The notes beneath the pieces were generated by a model that worked only from the letters and a program-made list of their open reading frames with translations, was not told where the DNA came from and did no database searches. A program made the translations under genes and the position numbers. Below are positions 15,192-19,749 of a DNA stretch of 19,749 nucleotides, piece after piece (positions within the stretch are counted from its first letter, which is position 1; the number at the start of each line of letters is the position of its first letter). The stretch covers positions 1-19,749 of the forward strand of contig CAYSIR010000057.1 in assembly GCA_964431105.1 (NCBI GenBank). The letters are read 5' to 3'. The stretch comes from RECH01 sp964431105 (GTDB lineage: Bacteria > Cyanobacteriota > Cyanobacteriia > RECH01).

Positions 15192-15214
15192 TTCTCAGTA
15201 TGAGAACAATTCTC
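15192..15214. promoter_or_regulatory. Operator-like alternating inverted repeats
   Basis: TTCTCA-gta-TGAGAA (15192-15206) is a perfect 6-3-6 palindrome, and its right arm forms a second one with the next half-site, GAGAA-caa-TTCTC (15202-15214). The half-sites thus alternate in orientation every 9 bp. The second palindrome resembles the 7-1-7 Fur-type form TGAGAATNATTCTCA at most positions. On the minus strand it lies 37-60 nt before the TPR gene's ATG. Regulation by a Fur-family protein is inference. Confidence 0.45.
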
Positions 15215-15691
15215 GCAGTTGGGGCTAGGTTGAAGGTCAACATCATCGTTTTGCTGTCCTAAAATAGCCTCTCTCAACCCCACTAACTCTCGACGGGCTA
15301 CGCTCAAACCAGAAAGACCCTTTATACTATTTTCATTTAGCATCAACGTCATCCAGAACACCTACCCCAGCCATACCAAAATCTCCTTGGTGTAGATGTT
15401 TAGAAATGGCGATGTTCCATTGCGATCGCTCAGTTTTGGCGACCCGTCTCCCAGCCGCCACTCACTGCCTAAAGCACGTTTAGAACGCTAGTTGACAAAT
15501 TGAGTGGGCGATGACCCATAAGATAACAGTGCTAGCATCCTGAGTCTGCGATCGATGCTTTTGCGTGAATTAGGCACAGCAAGCACGCTGGGCTGAGGCA
15601 ATAGCATTGATCGGGCTGTCATCGGTTCTCCATGAACGGAGTGAGCGGATGGAGGCAGAGGGTCAGCCTGAGGCTAGCTTTGAGCGTACAT

Positions 15692-15735
15692 CCAACGAAT
15701 GGTCAGTGTTCCGTCACTACTCAGCCATCCGTTGG
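15692..15735. promoter_or_regulatory. Inverted repeat upstream of gltA
   Basis: CCAACGAATGG (15692-15702) and CCATCCGTTGG (15725-15735) are inverted copies matching at 10 of 11 positions, with a 22-nt loop. They end 89 bp before the gltA ATG. This could be a leader stem or two operator half-sites. No NtcA-type GTA-N8-TAC site was found in the spacer. Confidence 0.4.
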
Positions 15736-15824
15736 TTTACAGCTCACACCTTTCACAACTCAAGCGCTAGGTTGCGATCGCGGCGCACATTTATCCATTG
15801 TTCACTTCGGCGAGTAATAGAGTC

Positions 15825-17012
15825 ATGACGGTTTGCGAATTCAAGCCCGGCTTAGAGGGCATTCCTGCAAAACAGTCCAGTATCAGCTTTGTAGATGGCC
15901 GACAAGGCATTTTAGAATACCGAGGCATTCGCGTTGAAGAATTAGCCAAACATAGCCGTTTCCTTGAAGTTGCCTATCTCCTCATTTGGAACGGACTGCC
16001 CACCAAAGACGAATTGGCCGCATTCGAGCATGAAATTCGCTATCACCGTCGCCTCAAATACCGCATCCGCGACATGATGAAATGCTTTCCGGAAAGCGGA
16101 CATCCAATGGACTCACTTCAGGCTTGCGCAGCGGCGTTGGGGCTGTTCTATTCCCGGCGAGCCTTGGACAACCCTGCTTACATTCGCGCGGCGGTAGTGC
16201 GCCTGTTGGCCAAACTGCCCACGATGGTTGCTGCCTTCCAGCTTATTCGTAAAGGGAACGACCCGGTGCAACCCCGCGACGATTTGAACTATGCAGCCAA
16301 TTTTCTCTATATGCTGAGTGAACGGGAACCCGACCCCCTCCAAGCTCGCATCTTTGATGCTTGCTTGACGCTGCACGCTGAACATACCATCAATGCCTCA
16401 ACTTTTTCGGCAATGGTGACAGCCTCGACCTTGACCGATCCTTACGCGGTGGTGGCATCTGCGGTAGGAACGTTGGCTGGGCCGCTGCACGGCGGTGCTA
16501 ATGAAGAAGTGATTTCGATGCTGCAAGAGATTGGCTCGGTTGAGAATGTGCGTCCTTTTCTCGATCGCTGCATTGAGACTAAGTCTAAGATTATGGGCTT
16601 TGGGCATCGGGTCTACAAAGTCAAAGATCCACGGGCCACGATTTTGCAATCCTTAGCAGAAGAACTCTTCGTCAAGTCTGGATCGGATGAGTATTACGAC
16701 ATTGCCCTTGCCCTAGAGCAAGCGGTTGAAGAAAGATTGGGTCATAGGGGCATTTATCCCAACGTAGATTTCTATTCGGGGCTGGTCTATCGTAAGCTGG
16801 GCATCCCGACGGATTTGTTTACGCCAATTTTTGCGATCGCCCGTGTCGCCGGTTGGTTAGCTCACTGGAAAGAACAACTCAGCGAAAACCGCATTTATCG
16901 ACCCACCCAAATTTACACTGGCTCCCATAATGAACCATACATTCCCATTGAAAAACGCAGCCACCTCAATGAGCAAAGCCGCGTAGCCCAGATGATTACC
17001 GACTCGTTATGA
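15825..17012 (+). CDS. gltA: Citrate synthase
   Basis: Condenses oxaloacetate with acetyl-CoA to citrate, the entry to the TCA pathway and, in cyanobacteria, the supply of 2-oxoglutarate for nitrogen assimilation. From the ATG at 15825 it is 395 residues, near the length of small bacterial and archaeal enzymes. The N-terminus (FKPGLEGIPAKQSSISFVDG) matches this subfamily. Catalytic residues are His222 (GPLHGGANEEV), His261 (MGFGHRVYK) and Asp315 (YPNVDFYSG); HAEHTIN at 184-190 is also conserved. A TTG at 15798 would add nine residues unlike the family and is rejected. The gene stands alone, with a 669-bp spacer upstream and an intrinsic terminator about 95 bp after the stop. Confidence 0.97.
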   Translation: MTVCEFKPGLEGIPAKQSSISFVDGRQGILEYRGIRVEELAKHSRFLEVAYLLIWNGLPTKDELAAFEHEIRYHRRLKYRIRDMMKCFPESGHPMDSLQACAAALGLFYSRRALDNPAYIRAAVVRLLAKLPTMVAAFQLIRKGNDPVQPRDDLNYAANFLYMLSEREPDPLQARIFDACLTLHAEHTINASTFSAMVTASTLTDPYAVVASAVGTLAGPLHGGANEEVISMLQEIGSVENVRPFLDRCIETKSKIMGFGHRVYKVKDPRATILQSLAEELFVKSGSDEYYDIALALEQAVEERLGHRGIYPNVDFYSGLVYRKLGIPTDLFTPIFAIARVAGWLAHWKEQLSENRIYRPTQIYTGSHNEPYIPIEKRSHLNEQSRVAQMITDSL

Positions 17013-17017
17013 GCATG

Positions 17018-17032
17018 ATCATTGCGAATGAT
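17018..17032. other. 15-bp palindrome after gltA stop
   Basis: ATCATT-gcg-AATGAT is a perfect 6-3-6 palindrome 5 bp after the gltA TGA. It may act as a small 3' hairpin of the gltA message ahead of the main terminator. Confidence 0.35.
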
Positions 17033-17105
17033 GGGTGAGACCCCCCTTGTAACATTTGTCGCAGTTGCTAATATTTAAGCTAGTGACGATTTTCAGGAAC
17101 TCCAG

Positions 17106-17138
17106 CTCCCGATCCATTAGGTTCGGGGGTTTTTATTT
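17106..17138 (+). terminator. Rho-independent terminator of gltA
   Basis: CTCCCGA (17106-17112) pairs with TCGGGGG (17123-17129), seven pairs including one G-T, around a 10-nt loop in which CC and GG can pair further. TTTTTATTT follows directly (17130-17138). It is oriented to end transcripts from gltA. Confidence 0.75.
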
Positions 17139-17207
17139 GGACATTTTTAAGGCTTTAGCGGCGTTTGGGGTATGCTGCTACTGACATTAGATTAGCCGGA
17201 TCGGTTA

Positions 17208-17231
17208 GGGGAGCCAGTCGCAAAGCTCCCT
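17208..17231 (+). promoter_or_regulatory. Hairpin abutting the L,D-transpeptidase start
   Basis: GGGGAGC (17208-17214) pairs with GCTCCCT (17225-17231), seven pairs including one wobble, around a 10-nt loop. The stem ends one base before the ATG at 17233 and locks up the only purine-rich stretch near it. It could restrain translation or, if the start is really the ATG at 17254, form part of the leader. Confidence 0.4.
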
Positions 17232-17232
17232 C

Positions 17233-17883
17233 ATGCGATCGCTTTTTAGAACAATGGGGTTAAATAATCGACTGTTCGGCATGGTCATTTGCTTTTCGGC
17301 GGCGGCGAGTCTCATCTCTGCCCAATGGCAAACAGAGCCTCTGCACCAGACGAACAAGCAAAACGGGGTAGTGGTGAATCCATCTCTGGCTGAGCCATCA
17401 GCGGTAGATGCTGAGGTGGCTTCTACTGAGCCAGCCGTCTGGCCAATTCAAGCGCGTTTGCAGTTGGCGATCGCACCGGTAATCGCGGCCCATCTGCCCA
17501 CTCGGGTCATTGTAGACCTGAGCGATCGCCAAGTTTGGATTCAGACGGGTGATGACATTGTTGCAACCTATCCGGTGGCGATCGGTAAAGAAAACTGGGA
17601 AACGCCAACTGGCGAATTTTACGTTACCCAAATGACGGTGAACCCTGATTGGCGGCATCCCGTCACCAAAGAAGTGATTCCATCGGGGCCCAACAGCCCG
17701 GTTGGTACTCGCTGGATTGAATTTTTGCGCCAGGACAACAGCGCCTTCGGGTTTCACGGTACAAACCAAGATGACCTAATCGGGCAGGCGGTCTCCCATG
17801 GCTGTCTGCGCATGCATAATGCCGACGTTGAGGCGCTGTTTGATGCACTCTACATTGGAATGCCGGTTACAGTTCAGCCCTAG
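17233..17883 (+). CDS. L,D-transpeptidase (YkuD family)
   Basis: This is a periplasmic cell-wall enzyme that cross-links meso-diaminopimelate residues or attaches proteins to peptidoglycan. It has 216 residues, with an N-terminal signal peptide or anchor (hydrophobic 14-30, ISA before Gln31), a polar linker to about residue 75, and a YkuD domain (about 90-215) beginning TRVIVDLSDRQVW. The substrate strand GKENWETPTGEFYV is followed by the catalytic set GFHGT (His175) and SHGCLRM (Ser188, His189, nucleophile Cys191, Arg193). All active-site residues are present. Start choice: ATG 17233 or ATG 17254 (Met8), neither with a well-spaced Shine-Dalgarno. Downstream on the same strand is dapF, which makes the diaminopimelate isomer this reaction uses, but 346 bp separate them, so an operon is uncertain. 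Confidence 0.94.
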   Translation: MRSLFRTMGLNNRLFGMVICFSAAASLISAQWQTEPLHQTNKQNGVVVNPSLAEPSAVDAEVASTEPAVWPIQARLQLAIAPVIAAHLPTRVIVDLSDRQVWIQTGDDIVATYPVAIGKENWETPTGEFYVTQMTVNPDWRHPVTKEVIPSGPNSPVGTRWIEFLRQDNSAFGFHGTNQDDLIGQAVSHGCLRMHNADVEALFDALYIGMPVTVQP

Positions 17884-18006
17884 CGTTCTTAGCACAACTC
17901 CCCGCCTCGCGTTGTCCGGACGATGTCGCCAAAACTCTCATTCTTAGGTTCAGCTATCGTGAATTGGGATATGGCGCTAAGCAGAACGCCGAGGGATTTT
18001 GGGCGG

Positions 18007-18062
18007 GATGGCTGTTGGGTAGGACGGCTGTTGGGTGGGATGGCTGTTGGGTGGGACGGCTA
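18007..18062. repeat. 16-bp tandem repeat, 3.5 copies
   Basis: Units GATGGCTGTTGGGTAG (18007-18022), GACGGCTGTTGGGTGG (18023-18038) and GATGGCTGTTGGGTGG (18039-18054) are followed by a half copy GACGGCTA (18055-18062). Units differ by one or two bases. A 16-bp period breaks reading frame, so the array is non-coding. Confidence 0.92.
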
Positions 18063-18166
18063 ACAGTGGTGAGGCAAACAGTTGGGCAACTTTTGCAGAA
18101 TGCATGGGCTTTGTGGGCGATGTCTCGCCTCTGCCGCTATCCGTCATAATTGATGGAGCAGCCTAG

Positions 18167-18185
18167 CCCGCTTCACCGCAGCGGG
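18167..18185 (+). other. Hairpin upstream of dapF
   Basis: CCCGCT (18167-18172) pairs with AGCGGG (18180-18185) around TCACCGC, and wobble/AT pairs can extend the stem by three. It is 44 bp before the dapF ATG and has no T-run, so it is more likely leader structure or a readthrough-type stem than an intrinsic terminator. Confidence 0.35.
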
Positions 18186-18229
18186 TTGGGGGTGATCGAA
18201 CGTACTTTATTTTCCGCCTAGGAATCAGC

Positions 18230-19087
18230 ATGGCTATCAATTTCATCAAATATCACGGTCTTGGCAACGACTTTATTTTGATTGACAACCGCCATCAGTC
18301 TGACCCAGTCCTCACGCCGGATGAAGCCATGCGCTGGTGCGATCGCCATTTTGGGATCGGAGCGGATGGCGTGATTTTTGCGTTGCCGGGGCAGGGCAAC
18401 ACCGACTACACCATGCGAATTTTTAACTCCGATGGTTCGGAACCGGAAATGTGTGGCAATGGCATTCGCTGCATGGCGCGATTTGTCGCGGATCTAGAAC
18501 GCGCTGATGGACAAGACCCAACCGGCAAAACCTACCGCATTCACACCTTGGCGGGTTTGATTTCGCCCCAGTTGGCAGCCGATGGGCAAGTGACGGTCGA
18601 TATGGGTTTGCCACGTTTGCTGGCGGGCGAAATTCCGACGACTCTGACGGCTGCGGATGAGAAGGTGGTGGCGCGATCGCTTGAGGTGGCGGGGCAGTCT
18701 TGGCAGGTTACTTGTGTCAGCATGGGCAACCCGCACTGCATTACGGTGGTGGATGATGTGGATGCGATCGCCCTAGAGCAAATTGGCCCGCAGTTTGAGC
18801 ATCATCCCGTATTTCCAAAGCGAATCAATGCTGAGTTTGTGCAAGTGGTGCGATCGGATTATTTAAAAATGCGAGTCTGGGAGCGAGGGGCAGGCATGAC
18901 GCTGGCCTGCGGAACTGGAGCCTGTGCCACGCTGGTGGCTGGTGTGCTGAATGGCTGGAGCGATCGCCAGGCCACGCTGGCCCTGCCCGGCGGCGAGTTG
19001 GTGATTGAATGGTCAACTGCCGACCAGCATCTTTACATGACTGGCCCGGCGCAACTCGTCTTTTCTGGCAGTGTTGAAACGCTCTAG
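18230..19087 (+). CDS. dapF: Diaminopimelate epimerase
   Basis: Converts LL-diaminopimelate to the meso form, the last step before lysine and the direct precursor used in peptidoglycan. It is a cytosolic, cofactor-free enzyme of 285 residues, normal for the family. Two catalytic cysteines sit in the expected motifs: Cys75 (EMCGNGIRC) and Cys227 (LACGTGACA). Other hallmarks are the N-terminal KYHGLGNDFILID, HFGIGADGV, FNSDGSEPEMCGNG, MGNPHCITVVDD, NAEFVQV and WERGAGMTLACGTGA. AGGA about 8 nt before the ATG at 18230 supports the start. It faces the minus-strand pair at the right edge, with MITE copy 2 in the convergent gap. Confidence 0.97.
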   Translation: MAINFIKYHGLGNDFILIDNRHQSDPVLTPDEAMRWCDRHFGIGADGVIFALPGQGNTDYTMRIFNSDGSEPEMCGNGIRCMARFVADLERADGQDPTGKTYRIHTLAGLISPQLAADGQVTVDMGLPRLLAGEIPTTLTAADEKVVARSLEVAGQSWQVTCVSMGNPHCITVVDDVDAIALEQIGPQFEHHPVFPKRINAEFVQVVRSDYLKMRVWERGAGMTLACGTGACATLVAGVLNGWSDRQATLALPGGELVIEWSTADQHLYMTGPAQLVFSGSVETL

Positions 19088-19106
19088 GGGTTAGTCTTCG
19101 GTTGGT

Positions 19107-19224
19107 CTATGCATTATGCAAAAGTCGCCAGACCTTTTGCCTCACAACCCTTCTAGCGGTCACTCAGAGTTCTCGTTTTTGAATCGAGGACGGCGGGTTT
19201 CAGCTAGATTTGCTTAATGAATAG
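19107..19224. mobile_element. MITE-like element, copy 2 (118 bp)
   Basis: Same length and same strand as copy 1, with ungapped identity of about 102 of 118 positions. The middle (TTTTGCCTCACAACCCTTCT, CGGTCACTCAGAGT) is nearly unchanged and differences cluster in the right third. Terminal inverted repeats are CTATGCATTATGCA (19107-19120) and, on the other strand, CTATTCATTAAGCA (19211-19224). TTGGT lies next to the left end (19102-19106) and again two bases beyond the right end (19227-19231), too short to be sure of a target duplication. It has no ORF. Confidence 0.8.
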
Positions 19225-19230
19225 TATTGG

Positions 19231-19270
19231 TAAGGATTTTGGGTGTTGCCCACACCACCCAAAATTCTTA
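19231..19270. repeat. Strong 15-bp-arm hairpin beside MITE copy 2
   Basis: TAAGGATTTTGGGTG (19231-19245) and CACCCAAAATTCTTA (19256-19270) pair at all 15 positions, one as a G-T wobble, around a 10-nt loop. It begins 6 bp after the MITE and is followed by CATGAATACCACC. It sits between the convergent ends of dapF and the 58-aa ORF and could end either transcript, though no T-run follows. Confidence 0.8.
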
Positions 19271-19290
19271 CATGAATACCACCCCCCGTT

Positions 19291-19467
19291 CTAAGCTGGC
19301 TGGCAGAGGGCTTCTAAAATCCAGGTTGGGGCAGCGTCATGATCAAATTTGACGAGTAATTGCCCCGATCGCACCGGTTCACCATATTCGACGGGATTAC
19401 AGACGGTTCCGGTACGCCCGGTAGCGGTGCGGATGCGGCATCCCGGTTCAAAGCCAAAGTCCAGCAT
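19291..19467 (-). CDS. Small 58-aa protein, second gene of a pair
   Basis: The ATG at 19467 has a good ribosome site (AGGGGGA, about 5 nt before it), which overlaps the stop codon of the gene upstream; the gap between that stop and this ATG is 8 bp, so the two are probably translated from one message. An in-frame GTG at 19485 is rejected for this reason. The product (GCRIRTATGRTGTVCNP, then LLVKFDHDAAPTWILEAL) looks like a small beta-barrel: alternating polar/hydrophobic strands with glycine turns, as in KOW/SH3-like folds. I do not recognise a named family. Confidence 0.7.
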   Translation of the reverse strand: MLDFGFEPGCRIRTATGRTGTVCNPVEYGEPVRSGQLLVKFDHDAAPTWILEALCQPA

Positions 19468-19475
19468 GGTTCCCC

Positions 19476-19748
19476 CTACACCCACGGATCATCATCATCG
19501 AGGTCATCCCCCGGAATGAGATCCGGTTTGATTGGGGTGTGGGTCTGCAATTGCCCCGACGGGTTTGATGTAGGGGCGATCGCTGATGACGAATGGGGGT
19601 TATCTCCCTTCATTGGGGAGTCGTCCCCTTGGGGTTCATGGCTGTGCGATTCATCACTGGGCGGTTCATCACTGTGCGATTCATCACTATGCGGTTCATC
19701 ACTGTAAAATTCATCACTGGGCGATTCATCACTAGGATTGGACTGGCG
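19476..19748 (-). CDS. Acidic repeat C-terminus of a gene leaving the window
   Basis: Only the last 90 codons are inside; the frame is open to the right edge and ends at TAG (19476-19478). The visible part starts with about seven five-residue repeats of the type SDE(S/P)(P/H), continues through a Ser/Pro/Thr-rich low-complexity stretch, and ends in the acidic tail PGDDLDDDDPWV. It looks disordered throughout, so it should be a C-terminal extension on a larger protein. An acidic tail ending in an aromatic residue is reminiscent of some cyanobacterial DnaK-type chaperones, but that is a guess from composition only. Confidence 0.75.
   Translation of the reverse strand, partial: RQSNPSDESPSDEFYSDEPHSDESHSDEPPSDESHSHEPQGDDSPMKGDNPHSSSAIAPTSNPSGQLQTHTPIKPDLIPGDDLDDDDPWV
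19631..19735. repeat. 15-bp tandem repeat, seven copies, in coding sequence
   Basis: On the plus strand the unit is GCGATTCATCACTGG with variants (GCGGTTCATCACTGT, AAAATTCATCACTGG), head to tail from 19631 to 19735. On the minus strand each unit encodes five residues of the SDE repeat. The period keeps frame, so the array can expand or shrink without truncating the protein. Confidence 0.92.
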
Positions 19749-19749
19749 T

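Larger units (their letters stand above)
15156..15824. other. Spacer between divergent TPR and gltA genes
   Basis: This 669-bp intergenic region must carry both promoters. Besides the operator-like repeats at 15192-15214 it has a 7-bp hairpin ATACCAA/TTGGTGT (15373-15393), a TTGACA (15492-15497) with no properly spaced -10, a near-palindrome AGCCT-g-AGGCT (about 15666-15676) and the inverted repeat at 15692-15735. An 81-codon minus-strand frame (15116-15361) with three cysteines has no family likeness and overlaps the TPR start, so it is not called. Confidence 0.6.
17884..18229. other. Spacer between L,D-transpeptidase gene and dapF
   Basis: This is 346 bp without a gene. It contains the 16-bp tandem array (18007-18062) and the hairpin before dapF (18167-18185). 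A 61-codon frame across the array is an artefact of the repeat. Confidence 0.7.

Noticed and set aside
15116..15361. 81-codon minus-strand frame with several cysteines upstream of the TPR gene
   Set aside because: It overlaps the TPR start in another frame and spans the operator-like palindromes. The Cys pattern (NCENCSHTENC) is suggestive of a small metal site, but no family fits.
15492..15524. TTGACA followed by TAAGAT as a gltA promoter
   Set aside because: The spacer is 21 bp, too long for a standard sigma-70-type promoter, and it is 300 bp from the start codon.
17964..18149. 61-codon frame over the 16-bp repeat
   Set aside because: The Trp/Gly-rich product is created by reading through the off-frame tandem array.
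19360..19707. 115-codon plus-strand frame at the right edge ending in CDSSL/CGSSL repeats
   Set aside because: It is the antisense reading of the SDE-repeat gene. The minus-strand frame is open to the edge, has a coupled downstream gene with a ribosome site, and its composition suits a disordered acidic tail better.

Overview
This window is cyanobacterial chromosomal DNA. The HIP1 octamer GCGATCGC is scattered through genes and spacers. psbU (photosystem II oxygen-evolving complex) and a TxlA/HCF164-type thioredoxin point to a thylakoid-bearing oxygenic phototroph. The genus cannot be fixed from the sequence. No rRNA, tRNA, CRISPR array, phage module or transposase gene was seen.

Layout. 1-1742: an 11-bp tandem repeat, then an inner-membrane-anchored Ig-like/beta-propeller protein facing nadB. 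1743-6759: a run of minus-strand genes: nadB (L-aspartate oxidase, NAD synthesis), psbU, an FHA-adenylate cyclase and a seven-helix membrane protein of DUF3120 type. The spacer upstream of psbU holds a possible glutathione-transferase remnant. 6760-7346: a gene-poor spacer with a 118-bp MITE-like element and a strong hairpin. 7347-9338: a NIL-domain 2[4Fe-4S] ferredoxin (-), txlA (+) and a Cys-repeat lipoprotein (-). 9339-11014: about 1.7 kb without a convincing gene but with several short repeats. 11015-15155: a STAS-domain protein (+) whose 3' end overlaps that of an exported pentapeptide-repeat protein (-), then a large TPR protein (-). 15156-19087: citrate synthase, an L,D-transpeptidase and dapF, all plus strand. 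19088-19749: a second copy of the MITE with its hairpin, then a minus-strand pair made of a small basic-acidic 58-aa ORF and the acidic, SDE-repeat C-terminus of a gene that leaves the window.

How the genes relate. Most are single-gene or loosely spaced units of core metabolism (nadB, gltA, dapF), photosynthesis and redox upkeep (psbU, txlA, ferredoxin), cell envelope (L,D-transpeptidase; dapF supplies meso-diaminopimelate, the residue that L,D-transpeptidases cross-link or attach to) and signalling (FHA-cyclase, STAS, TPR). I found no convincing new multi-gene system. The parts most worth a second look are the paired MITE/hairpin units, the repeated small tandem duplications in spacers, the two-gene unit at the right edge, and operator-like repeats upstream of the TPR, STAS and lipoprotein genes.
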